DNA from: a virus
Direction: 5' to 3' (one strand)
Virus record (IMG/VR): IMGVR_UViG_3300046167_000560
Span: 1-32,817 of that record
DNA length: 32,817 nucleotides
Shown: positions 6,985-12,653 of the stretch, piece after piece
How positions within the stretch are numbered: the stretch's first letter is position 1
How the letters are laid out: every line of letters begins with the position of its first letter
Position numbers and translations under genes: made by a program
The notes under the pieces: generated by a model
The model's database searches: none
Seen by the model: the letters and a program-made list of their open reading frames with translations, nothing else
Told to the model about the DNA's origin: nothing

Positions 6985-7467
6985 TTATTCGAATTGCGAA
7001 GCGCAGGTGTATAGCACTTCTTTGTTAGTATTAGCACAGTGTGCTTTCTCATTAATATAATAGTTACGGTATGCAGCAACAGAATCGTTTTCAACTTTGT
7101 ATTCATCAGGCATACATTGGGGCATTTCGGTTAAACCGATATTAAATATAGGGCCTGGTACTTGTGCTAACACATCGCGACATTTAGTTATAGTAAGATG
7201 TTCTTTATTATAACGCTTTTTGTATTCCTTACCAAGAGCCATCATGTGAAAGTATAGCCAAGCATAGTTAGATCGCGATTGACGTGTCCATATAGCTGAT
7301 GGATGGTTTTTATGTGTTAACTTATAAGGTACATCGATTTCACTGTCAAGCATTAAATGTGCAGAACAGAGTAGTTGAGCGGACTCAAGGATCATTTTAA
7401 CAACGTGCTTGTTATATTGTAATTGCGCAGCACGTTCAGGGTCGGAGTTTAAATAAAATATATTCAT
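6985..7467 (-). CDS. Conserved phage protein (MNIFYL type), function uncertain
   Basis: 160 residues beginning NIFYLNSDPERAAQLQYNKH, followed by VVKMILESAQLL, HKNHPSAIWTRQSRSNYAWL and the end AAYRNYYINEKAH. I recognise this family from marine phages; some databases label members as pyrimidine-dimer DNA glycosylase-like, but I see no T4 endonuclease V motif here and do not support that. Histidine and tryptophan residues in HKNHPSAIW look like possible active-site positions. Has its own promoter motif at 7473-7496. Confidence 0.7.
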   Translation of the reverse strand: MNIFYLNSDPERAAQLQYNKHVVKMILESAQLLCSAHLMLDSEIDVPYKLTHKNHPSAIWTRQSRSNYAWLYFHMMALGKEYKKRYNKEHLTITKCRDVLAQVPGPIFNIGLTEMPQCMPDEYKVENDSVAAYRNYYINEKAHCANTNKEVLYTCASQFE

Positions 7468-7472
7468 ACAGT

Positions 7473-7496
7473 TATTATATGTTAGTTATCGTTTTT
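7473..7496 (-). promoter_or_regulatory. Leftward promoter motif, copy 3
   Basis: tattatatgt-N6-tcgttttt, overlapping the last codons and stop of the upstream gene and only six bases before the start of the next. Confidence 0.65.
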
Positions 7497-8039
7497 GATA
7501 TTTAGTTGCTCTATAGCATTAGTTATCTCATCTAATAATCTTTTGTATTGGTTATCAGAGTTGTGATTACTTATAGTTTCCCACGCTGTTTTTAATATTT
7601 GTGGCACTTTAGCTGGCCACTCATAGCCTTTGCTGTGGAATTCCATCTCGACATCAGCACGTACGTCGTCATATATGCGGTCGCTCATATCTTCAATAGC
7701 TTCGTCGATAATACCCTCAGCATCACAGTATATAGACAAACCGTTGCGTATAGCATCTTGTACTTCGTCAATGATTTGAGGAGAATGATCCTGGTAATAG
7801 ATATCTTCATTTACGCATATTGCGTTAGGGTTATGCGTACAGATCCATACAGAGTAGCCGTCACGTGTAGATTCTTCATACACATATAGATCTTGTTGTT
7901 CCCATCTATCACTATAGCTTGCGCCGTAATGATCTAGCACAAGCTGTGTAAATTCACCGTTTTGCTCGCTAATTTGTTTTTCGCTAAAGCCAAGTTCGTG
8001 CATCGCTGCTTCAATTAATTCATCGGTTAATAGTTTCAT
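7482..8039 (-). CDS. Acidic phage protein of unknown function
   Basis: 185 residues, strongly acidic in its middle (IIDEVQDAIRNGL, DEAIEDMSDRIYDDVRADVE), with an N-terminal helix and an EQQDLYVYEESTRDGYSVWI strand region. It ends KNDN, because the promoter motif for the next gene overlaps the stop. No family recognised. Has its own promoter motif at 8065-8088. Confidence 0.65.
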   Translation of the reverse strand: MKLLTDELIEAAMHELGFSEKQISEQNGEFTQLVLDHYGASYSDRWEQQDLYVYEESTRDGYSVWICTHNPNAICVNEDIYYQDHSPQIIDEVQDAIRNGLSIYCDAEGIIDEAIEDMSDRIYDDVRADVEMEFHSKGYEWPAKVPQILKTAWETISNHNSDNQYKRLLDEITNAIEQLNIKNDN

Positions 8040-8064
8040 ATTTATTATTTTTAAGGGTTTATTA

Positions 8065-8088
8065 TATTATATTTAGTTAGTCGTTTTT
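8065..8088 (-). promoter_or_regulatory. Leftward promoter motif, copy 4
   Basis: tattatattt-N6-tcgttttt. The AAAAACGA half encodes the last codons (KND) of the upstream gene, whose stop at 8077 lies within the motif. Confidence 0.65.
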
Positions 8089-8307
8089 GTTATCAAGTGC
8101 ATCAAGTATATACTCGTAAATTTCTTTTTCACGTATTTCGCTGTCAAGTACCATTTCCATCTCTTCTTTAGTTACACCGCCGTAGATACCAGTTCTTAAC
8201 TGTTTTTTAGTATCTTCAACAGCAAACATAAGGTTTACCAGTTTGGCTTGGATCTTGTCGGTGGCCAACCAATGGGTATCAGGATTGATATTATTTTTTT
8301 CATTCAT
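8077..8307 (-). CDS. Small helical acidic protein, function unknown
   Basis: 76 residues: an N-terminal NINPDTHWLATDKIQAKLV segment, then two charged helices (KEEMEMVLDSEIREKEIYEY). Ends in KND inside a promoter motif. The start context is TAAACCTATG. It lies downstream of the structured non-coding stretch 8308-8651. Confidence 0.6.
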   Translation of the reverse strand: MNEKNNINPDTHWLATDKIQAKLVNLMFAVEDTKKQLRTGIYGGVTKEEMEMVLDSEIREKEIYEYILDALDNKND

Positions 8308-8326
8308 AGGTTTAGTTTAAGGTTAG

Positions 8327-8379
8327 TGGATAGTGAGGAATCGAACCTCATACTATTGATAGTAGTACCATACCTATCC
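8327..8379 (-). ncRNA. tRNA-like element lacking a D arm
   Basis: On the minus strand: acceptor GGATAG pairs with CTATCC (6 bp) followed by an unpaired A. A 5-bp stem TACTA/TAGTA holds the 7-nt loop CTATCAA with T at position 33. A 5-bp stem TGAGG/CCTCA holds the loop TTCGATT, which fits the universal T-loop TTCRANY exactly. Only six bases (GTATGG) stand where a D arm should be, and there is no variable loop: 53 nt in total against 73 or more for a tRNA. The would-be anticodon is AUC. It does not end in a clear CCA. Degenerate tRNA, tRNA mimic or RNA-processing signal are all possible. Confidence 0.5.
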
Positions 8380-8442
8380 GATCGTAGTCATTTGCTAGCA
8401 GCTTAAAGAAAGCGCTCGGTTATTTATTCGCTACGATAATGT

Positions 8443-8497
8443 GTGGCTGGTTACCTCCCAAGGTCATTTAACTTCACTCCGTCCCAGTGAACACCAC
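8443..8497 (-). ncRNA. Two-copy structured element, copy A (strand uncertain)
   Basis: Plus-strand layout: closing stem GTGG (8443-8446) with CCAC (8494-8497); core CTGGTTACCTCC then CAAGGTCATTTAAC; hairpin TTCACT-CCGTCCC-AGTGAA (6 bp, 7-nt loop); then CA. Copy B at 12654-12716 keeps the core nearly unchanged but has different stem sequences that still pair. Inside the core ACCT can pair with AGGT, giving a three-way junction. The neighbouring genes are transcribed leftward, so the minus-strand RNA is the more likely product. Confidence 0.55.
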
Positions 8498-8651
8498 TTA
8501 ATATTTTATGTACTACACAGCAATGTACATTGATCACATTTTCGCTGAACCACAAAGGGCTGTGAACTAACTAATAAATAATAAACTACAGGGTTATTTG
8601 CGTATAGCATACGCTGCCGCCCGGGCACAATCAGTTAAGAATTTTAAAAAT

Positions 8652-8843
8652 TTATTTTTCATCTTTTTCGTTTTGGGTTATTAATTTATTTACTCGTTCC
8701 ATTCGGGTTTTTAAGTATTTTAAGTCGAGTGGATCAATGTTATTATACTTTATAACGTCTTTATTGAGGTAGTCAATTAAATGTTTAGTTGCATACATCA
8801 TACAAATTAAGTTAGTATATTCTTTTGTTTTTAAGTTTATCAT
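8652..8843 (-). CDS. Small basic helical protein, function unknown
   Basis: 63 residues, rich in lysine, asparagine and isoleucine: YTNLICMMYATKHLIDYL, then IDPLDLKYLKTRMERVNKLI. Probably all helical. It has its own promoter motif at 8871-8894. No family recognised. Confidence 0.6.
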   Translation of the reverse strand: MINLKTKEYTNLICMMYATKHLIDYLNKDVIKYNNIDPLDLKYLKTRMERVNKLITQNEKDEK

Positions 8844-8870
8844 AGTATTAAATTTTATTTGTTACACATT

Positions 8871-8894
8871 TATTATATATAGTGCATCGTTTTT
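8871..8894 (-). promoter_or_regulatory. Leftward promoter motif, copy 5
   Basis: tattatatat-N6-tcgttttt, an exact consensus match, followed on the minus strand by AAATGTGTAAC, a sequence resembling those after copies 8, 10 and 12 (GTG(T/A)A soon after the A/T box). Confidence 0.68.
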
Positions 8895-8895
8895 G

Positions 8896-9087
8896 TTATA
8901 AGTCTTTCTTGCGAATCCAGGTCAAACCTTTGTAGTTGAACCATTTACGTACGCCGTCGTTGTCATTGATCTCGTCATATATATAGGCAAACTTGTTAGG
9001 TAGGTTAGCAAGATCGAAGCCAACGTGTAAGTCACCGTTTAATTTTAACTCTTTTTTAGTTCTTGAAAATTTTATAGTATTTGTCAT
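8896..9087 (-). CDS. Small protein of unknown function
   Basis: 63 residues: TIKFSRTKKELKLNGDLHV, FDLANLPNKFAYIYDEI, then WFNYKGLTWIRKKDL. Mixed strand and helix, basic. Last gene of a tight five-gene run (8896-10095) with one to four bases between genes, all probably read from the promoter at 10132-10155. Confidence 0.6.
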   Translation of the reverse strand: MTNTIKFSRTKKELKLNGDLHVGFDLANLPNKFAYIYDEINDNDGVRKWFNYKGLTWIRKKDL

Positions 9088-9088
9088 A

Positions 9089-9439
9089 TTATTGGTTTTT
9101 TTGGTTTATTTCGTCTTTAATAATGTCAGTGAACGATGTAGTTAATCTACCGATCGCTAGTTTTTCAGCCTCCTCGATAACGTTAGTGGCTAATGTACGG
9201 TATTCATTATTACCATATAGTTTGTCATATAGTTCTTTGAAGCCCAATAGGTCTACTCGTTTGCCGTTTAAGTACCAATCCATTTCGCAATCCATACAGT
9301 CGACGTTCCACGTGCCATCTTTCTTTCGTCCTACATAAGTGTATACTGTTACTTCTGCGGTGATCATGGAATCGATGTGTATAGCAACGTTACAATTGAC
9401 GTTGTAAGCTATAAAGTCGTTTAAGTGTGTAGTTTTCAT
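9089..9439 (-). CDS. Small phage protein of unknown function
   Basis: 116 residues. A strand-rich N-terminal half (VNCNVAIHIDSMITAEVTVYTYVG), a C-x2-C (DCMDC) with a tryptophan, and a helical C-terminus (LATNVIEEAEKLAI). Contains a TGCTATACA copy in frame as A-I-H. Start context AATAAACTATG. No family recognised. Confidence 0.6.
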   Translation of the reverse strand: MKTTHLNDFIAYNVNCNVAIHIDSMITAEVTVYTYVGRKKDGTWNVDCMDCEMDWYLNGKRVDLLGFKELYDKLYGNNEYRTLATNVIEEAEKLAIGRLTTSFTDIIKDEINQKNQ

Positions 9440-9442
9440 AGT

Positions 9443-9649
9443 TTATTTATTTAAAAGGTTAATTATATTTTTTATAGTTAATTCGGTTATACATTCTAGC
9501 ATTTCATAGTATTCATCGCCGTCAAGATCGATGTTTAGATACTCTAGTTGATTGTTAATGGTGTCATACATTTGATCTATAGTAACTTCAGCGATTTGTT
9601 GTGCTAAAATACCGGCATTGCTAGATAATTCTTGTTTAATAGTATTCAT
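9443..9649 (-). CDS. Small acidic helical protein, function unknown
   Basis: 68 residues, helical throughout (LSSNAGILAQQIAEVTIDQM; YYEMLECITELTIKNIINLL). Starts at 9649 with TAAACTATG. Three bases separate it from the next gene in both directions. Confidence 0.6.
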   Translation of the reverse strand: MNTIKQELSSNAGILAQQIAEVTIDQMYDTINNQLEYLNIDLDGDEYYEMLECITELTIKNIINLLNK

Positions 9650-9652
9650 AGT

Positions 9653-9844
9653 TTATAGTTGTTCGGTTAAGTGATCAAGGGCTAATTGGTAGCCATAATT
9701 TTTCGCCATTTGCATTAGTAAAAAGTCATTTACACCGTTGTTACTTTGTGCAAACATATCTAGTACTTCTTCGGTAGGTGTGGCAACAATACCACGATCT
9801 AACATTTTTTGTTTGGTTGATATAAATTTTTGTATAGAGTTCAT
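9653..9844 (-). CDS. Small protein of unknown function
   Basis: 63 residues (SIQKFISTKQKMLDRGIVA, TEEVLDMFAQSNNGVNDFL, MAKNYGYQLALDHLTEQL), probably three helices. Start context AATAACTATG. No family recognised. Confidence 0.6.
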   Translation of the reverse strand: MNSIQKFISTKQKMLDRGIVATPTEEVLDMFAQSNNGVNDFLLMQMAKNYGYQLALDHLTEQL

Positions 9845-9846
9845 AG

Positions 9847-10095
9847 TTATTTTATTTTAGAGTTAAACATAGGCATTTTAGGTCTGATTTCAGTGATTAT
9901 AGTATCGCAAGGGTCGGGCAATAGTGTATAGCACTGATTGAAAGAGTCATTAAGGTATTTAACTTGATCATCATTGAATACTCGGTTATGTTCATTGTCA
10001 ATGATGTTTTTGCAGTCATCTTCGGGGTGAACAAAGGGGTAGAGTTGTTGCATAGTAGTTAAAAACTGAATGGCTTGGTCTTTTGTAGTAATCAT
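9847..10095 (-). CDS. Small phage protein of unknown function
   Basis: 82 residues: KDQAIQFLTTMQQLYPFVHP, DDCKNIIDNEHNRVFND, and a proline-containing end. First gene of the five-gene run after the promoter at 10132-10155. Start context TAAACTATG. Contains a TGCTATACA copy read as C-Y-T. Confidence 0.6.
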   Translation of the reverse strand: MITTKDQAIQFLTTMQQLYPFVHPEDDCKNIIDNEHNRVFNDDQVKYLNDSFNQCYTLLPDPCDTIITEIRPKMPMFNSKIK

Positions 10096-10131
10096 AGTTT
10101 ATAGTATTTATTATTAGTTATTATTTGAATA

Positions 10132-10155
10132 TATTATATAAGGTATATCGTTTTT
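10132..10155 (-). promoter_or_regulatory. Leftward promoter motif, copy 6
   Basis: tattatataa-N6-tcgttttt; its AAAAACGA half starts at the stop codon of the gene ending at 10154. Confidence 0.65.
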
Positions 10156-10447
10156 AATATTTCGCTCTAATTTGGTCGGCACTACAATATGCCCACATTA
10201 CTTTGTTAATGAAGGTAATACGATCCACCGATGATTGCTCGATCGGAAAGGTGTATAGCATGGTTTCGTAGAATTCCATTAGTCCTCTATCATTCTCTGC
10301 ATACTGCGCTTTGAATACCTCATATTCGTCGCCTTGCATGAAACTCATACCGCATATTTTATTTTGTTCGTTATACTCTAGGTATATCCACCGATCATTC
10401 TTTTCACTCCAAATGTGTTCTATTTTAATTGTTTTCATAGTTTTCAT
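10154..10447 (-). CDS. Small phage protein of unknown function
   Basis: 97 residues. Two possible starts nine bases apart (10447 and 10438), both in an AACTATG context. The protein has a strand-rich N-terminal part (IKIEHIWSEKNDRWIYLEYN), a YEVFKAQYAENDRGLMEF helix, and WAYCSADQIRAKY at the end. No family recognised. Confidence 0.6.
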   Translation of the reverse strand: MKTMKTIKIEHIWSEKNDRWIYLEYNEQNKICGMSFMQGDEYEVFKAQYAENDRGLMEFYETMLYTFPIEQSSVDRITFINKVMWAYCSADQIRAKY

Positions 10448-10450
10448 AGT

Positions 10451-10612
10451 TTAGTTATTTTGTATTTTAGTTCTCGCGGTATTTACCGCTTCCATTCTTA
10501 AGTTATAAGTGTCTTCGGTTATACAACCGTCTTGTTCAATAGCTTCAAGGTGTTCTTCCATGTGATCTAGAGCTACCAACATCACATTCTTTTCATAGTT
10601 ACTTAATTGCAT
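10451..10612 (-). CDS. 53-residue helical protein
   Basis: ATG at 10612 to TAA at 10451-10453. MQLSNYEKNVMLVALDHMEE, then EHLEAIEQDGCITEDTY and NLRMEAVNTARTKI: helix-turn-helix pattern of charged helices. Overlaps the end of the next upstream gene by ten bases, a sign of compact coding. Confidence 0.5.
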   Translation of the reverse strand: MQLSNYEKNVMLVALDHMEEHLEAIEQDGCITEDTYNLRMEAVNTARTKIQNN

Positions 10613-10737
10613 AGTCTTATTTCGGTTAATATTTCACTTAATTCTTCAGTAGACATTTCACATAGGTCGATGTAGTCTTGCTCGTTGTGTGTTCGGTGAC
10701 AATACACCCATATTTCTTTAATTAGTTGTTCTCTCAT
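10603..10737 (-). CDS. 44-residue small protein
   Basis: ATG at 10737 to TAA at 10603. MREQLIKEIWVYCHRTHNEQ, then DYIDLCEMSTEELSEILTEI. Helical, acidic at the end. Starts two bases before the preceding gene's stop at 10740; overlap of ten bases with the following gene. Confidence 0.48.
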   Translation of the reverse strand: MREQLIKEIWVYCHRTHNEQDYIDLCEMSTEELSEILTEIRLCN

Positions 10738-10739
10738 AA

Positions 10740-11018
10740 TTATTTGTTTTGACAGTTATTAAGGTCGAACATGTATAGCAAACGTAGTCGATCGAGTTCG
10801 TTATTAATTAATGTTCTAGTGTAATAGTAGTTATCACGGTTTTTATTATAGTGTTTAACTTTAGTGTTAATTTGGTATAGTTTTACACCACGTCTTTTGA
10901 AGTGTGGTTGATCTTTACAACTCACTCTAACATAACCGGATTTATAGGTGTAACCTAATCGACCGTCACTCATTTCACATTTAATTGTACCGTTTTTACT
11001 GATGTTTAATACTTTCAT
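10740..11018 (-). CDS. Small basic protein of unknown function
   Basis: 92 residues. A strand-rich first half (VLNISKNGTIKCEMSDGRLG, YTYKSGYVRVSCKD) looks like a small beta barrel; the second half is basic and aromatic (HYNKNRDNYYYTRTLINNEL). Might bind nucleic acid, but there is no family match by eye. Start context AATAAACTATG; promoter copy 7 at 11055-11078. Confidence 0.6.
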   Translation of the reverse strand: MKVLNISKNGTIKCEMSDGRLGYTYKSGYVRVSCKDQPHFKRRGVKLYQINTKVKHYNKNRDNYYYTRTLINNELDRLRLLYMFDLNNCQNK

Positions 11019-11054
11019 AGTTTATTATATTTAATTATTAATTATTATTTACTT

Positions 11055-11078
11055 TATTATTTATTATATATCGTTTTT
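11055..11078 (-). promoter_or_regulatory. Leftward promoter motif, copy 7
   Basis: tattatttat-N6-tcgttttt; slightly off consensus in the A/T half. It ends two bases before the stop of the gene at 11080-11235. Confidence 0.58.
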
Positions 11079-11079
11079 A

Positions 11080-11235
11080 TTATATTATATTTAACTCTTC
11101 TAATATAGATTCAACTATATCTTCTTCTAAAAACATTTCACTATCATACTCTAGTTTCATAGTTTCTATTAACTCTTCGATCTCCCGTAATCTACCAGGA
11201 TATTGTAGTTCGATTTGACTTTGTATTCTATTCAT
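11080..11235 (-). CDS. 51-residue acidic helical protein
   Basis: ATG at 11235 (AATAAACTATG) to TAA at 11080. MNRIQSQIELQYPGRLREIE, then a run of acidic heptad-like residues to the C-terminus (MFLEEDIVESILEEL). Net charge strongly negative. No family recognised. Confidence 0.5.
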   Translation of the reverse strand: MNRIQSQIELQYPGRLREIEELIETMKLEYDSEMFLEEDIVESILEELNII

Positions 11236-11366
11236 AGTTTATTATTTACATTGTTCATATAGTGACATTTATAGTGATCGATGTATAGCAACTCGATCGA
11301 CAAGGTATTCGTAAGTACTTGTAGGCACCTACAAACACTTAATATTTAAAATAATCCTTTAAATAC

Positions 11367-11399
11367 TGTAGTTTTACCTAAAAGTACGTAATTATAATA
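11367..11399 (+). promoter_or_regulatory. Second-class promoter (GTAGCTTT type), rightward, before a non-coding stretch
   Basis: TGTAGTTTT, twelve bases, CGTAATTATAATA. One mismatch in the first box. No rightward gene follows; a structured segment does. Confidence 0.5.
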
Positions 11400-11404
11400 G
11401 TATT

Positions 11405-11520
11405 TATAAAAAACTCTAGTTATTAGTGTAACTTCATTAGTATAGTTCAATTATAGTACACTACTAATAGAGAGTGTCTTCACTCTACTATCTTAAGTTT
11501 TAAACAACTATACTTTAGTT
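11405..11520 (+). ncRNA. Possible structured non-coding RNA behind the rightward promoter
   Basis: AGTATAGTT (11439-11447) can pair with AACTATACT (11506-11514), a 9-bp closing helix. Inside it a hairpin AGAGTG-TCTT-CACTCT lies at 11471-11486. A second possible pairing joins TATTAGTGTA to TACACTACTAATA with a three-base bulge. These are competing folds. The 5' end is a guess from the promoter position and no clear terminator is seen, so ends are approximate. Confidence 0.33.
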
Positions 11521-11569
11521 TATTACTTAAATTACTCTAATGAGATCCGTTTTTACTTCAACATCGTTA

Positions 11570-11725
11570 TTAAAACATAATGTCGGTGTGAAAAAACCTA
11601 ATTAGTTCGGTCGTGGTGAACTTCTTCCTCCACTGCGTAGTCTGTTCGATCCAGTGGTACTCACCGGATTTTTCTACATTTCCGTCATTCATCCATTCTA
11701 ACATTTCTTTAGTTACTTCATACAT
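11570..11725 (-). CDS. 51-residue small protein
   Basis: ATG at 11725 (AATAACTATG) to TAA at 11570. MYEVTKEMLEWMNDGNVEKS, then GEYHWIEQTTQWRKKF and ELIRFFHTDIMF. Aromatic-rich with mixed charge. Preceded by promoter copy 8. No family recognised. Confidence 0.5.
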   Translation of the reverse strand: MYEVTKEMLEWMNDGNVEKSGEYHWIEQTTQWRKKFTTTELIRFFHTDIMF

Positions 11726-11767
11726 AGTTATTATATTTAATTATTAGTTTATTATTAATTACACTTT

Positions 11768-11791
11768 TATTATATATTACATGTCGTTTTT
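11768..11791 (-). promoter_or_regulatory. Leftward promoter motif, copy 8, joined to a TGCTATACA repeat
   Basis: tattatatat-N6-tcgttttt, then directly TGCTATACAC at 11791. The same fusion occurs at copies 10, 12 and 13. Confidence 0.68.
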
Positions 11792-11922
11792 GCTATACAC
11801 ACACTCTGTTTTGTGGTGAAAGATCGATCTTTTTAGCTAAAATACGGTAAATTTGACTAAAGAACATAGGTATGCTATACACGCGGTGTAGATTACCGCA
11901 TGTTACAGTCCGTTTTGACTAC

Positions 11923-12054
11923 CTAGCCAATAGTTAATTTATGGTGGTAGTCTCTGGCATACTCGATCATGCTCTCTTCCGTAATCATACCACGTAAATA
12001 CTGGTTTAAGTTGTCAATCATAGCAATAGTTTCAATTTTAATCTGGTTGTCCAT
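11923..12054 (-). CDS. 43-residue helical protein
   Basis: ATG at 12054 to TAG at 11923. MDNQIKIETIAMIDNLNQYL, then RGMITEESMIEYARDYHHKL. The bases immediately before the ATG contain TGCTATACAC. No family recognised; accepted for its codon pattern and position. Confidence 0.45.
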   Translation of the reverse strand: MDNQIKIETIAMIDNLNQYLRGMITEESMIEYARDYHHKLTIG

Positions 12055-12099
12055 AGTGTATAGCATTTTAAGTTATTAATTATTAATTATTATTTAAGC

Positions 12100-12122
12100 A
12101 AAAGCCTACTTTTCAGTAGACT
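12100..12122 (-). terminator. Rho-independent terminator overlapping a stop codon
   Basis: On the minus strand AGTCTACT-GAAA-AGTAGGCT forms an 8-bp stem (one G-T pair) with a GNRA-type tetraloop, followed by TTTT. The stem includes the last codons and stop of the gene at 12106-12423. Confidence 0.65.
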
Positions 12123-12423
12123 TTGCTTCAGTTATTTCAGCTAGATGTCTAACTGTGCTCGGTAAGTTAGTACTCTGTGACCAGTACTTTCGCTTAATCC
12201 AACATGCTTGTAGTTGTAACTTCGGAAGCATAGCATTTAGTATTGTATCATGATTATAAGTAACTTTTTGATTTTTATTATTTATAAAAGTTATAATCTG
12301 ATTTCGGCCTAGCCAACTCTCTCTCACTACAAAGTTCTTTCTTACTAGTGGCGGCCAGATCGCTGCTTTTTCTTCGTTTGACATAGTTTTTAGTGCTTTT
12401 TGCATAATTTCATTTGTGCTCAT
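12106..12423 (-). CDS. Basic phage protein of unknown function
   Basis: 105 residues. An N-terminal helix (NEIMQKALKTMSNEEKAAIW), a strand pair (KNFVVRESWLGRNQIITFIN), and a basic aromatic segment (LQACWIKRKYWSQSTNLP). Net positive. It ends in a hairpin terminator and has two promoter copies upstream (12470 and 12583). No family recognised. Confidence 0.62.
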   Translation of the reverse strand: MSTNEIMQKALKTMSNEEKAAIWPPLVRKNFVVRESWLGRNQIITFINNKNQKVTYNHDTILNAMLPKLQLQACWIKRKYWSQSTNLPSTVRHLAEITEAKSTEK

Positions 12424-12469
12424 AATTTTTAATTTTAAGTTTATAATTTATTTTTAGTTATTATATATA

Positions 12470-12493
12470 TATTATATTATATATATCGTTTTA
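12470..12493 (-). promoter_or_regulatory. Leftward promoter motif, copy 9 (weak)
   Basis: tattatatta-N6-tcgtttta in almost pure A/T DNA; the T-run is one base short. It stands 47 bases before the start at 12423. Confidence 0.48.
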
Positions 12494-12582
12494 GTTATTT
12501 TATATAAATTAATTAAATTTATTATTTTATTTTTTATAATTATTTTAATTATATTAATTATATTTATTATTAACTTCACATT

Positions 12583-12606
12583 TATTATATTTATAGTATC
12601 GTTTTT
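12583..12606 (-). promoter_or_regulatory. Leftward promoter motif, copy 10, joined to iteron cluster 1
   Basis: tattatattt-N6-tcgttttt followed at once by TGCTATACA. On the minus strand GTGAAGTTAA follows the A/T box, as after copy 12. No gene lies between this copy and copy 9, so a long A/T leader or tandem promoters serve the gene at 12106-12423. Confidence 0.62.
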
Positions 12607-12651
12607 GCTATACACAATGCTATACGCATTCCCCTGGAAAAATGCTATACA
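12606..12651 (+). repeat. Iteron-like cluster 1: three TGCTATAC repeats
   Basis: TGCTATACA at 12606, TGCTATACG at 12618 and TGCTATACA at 12643, all in one orientation. Two are close together, the third is preceded by AAAAA. Cluster 2 at 13367-13408 has the same arrangement. The DNA to the left (about 12424-12600) is almost only A and T. Confidence 0.62.
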
Positions 12652-12653
12652 CC

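Larger units (their letters stand above)
8308..8651 (-). other. Gene-free structured stretch with tRNA-like, stem-loop and repeated RNA element
   Basis: No open frame of interest on either strand. It contains three adjoining structures: a tRNA-like element (8327-8379); a stem closed by ATCGTAG/CTACGAT at 8381-8387 and 8431-8437 with an inner GCTT/AAGC hairpin; and element copy A (8443-8497). Beyond these are a perfect palindrome CAATGTACATTG (8521-8532) and a hairpin GCGTAT-AGC-ATACGC around 8600-8614. GC content is higher than in the flanking genes. It could be one leftward non-coding RNA of about 300 bases, with the tRNA-like part at its 3' end. Confidence 0.5.
11236..11569. other. Gene-free stretch with palindrome, rightward promoter and structured segment
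   Basis: No useful open frame on either strand. Contents in order: TGTATAGCA at 11282; a palindrome TTGTAGG-CA-CCTACAA at 11319-11334, with AAGT/ACTT flanks that can extend it; the rightward promoter of the second class at 11367-11399; and a region of inverted repeats at 11439-11514. The dominant orientation of the TGTATAGCA repeat changes just to the right of this gap. Candidate control region or origin. Confidence 0.45.

Noticed and set aside
8308-8651. tmRNA gene
   Set aside because: The T arm and acceptor are present at one end, but no matching far 5' acceptor half and no tag frame ending in an Ala-rich degron was found.
11405-11520. A tRNA gene in the structured segment after the rightward promoter
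   Set aside because: A 7-bp outer helix exists, but there is no T-loop consensus and the central hairpin has a 4-base loop, so a tRNA fold does not fit.
11793-11867. Leftward 24-codon frame ending in the TGCTATACA repeat
   Set aside because: Too short, poor start context, and its stop is part of a DNA repeat. Kept out as unsupported.
11882-11902. Hairpin GCGGT-GTAGATT-ACCGC beside a TGCTATACA repeat, as a third copy of the two-copy element
   Set aside because: It has a 7-base loop but lacks the conserved GGTTACCTCC core, the CA linker and a closing stem.
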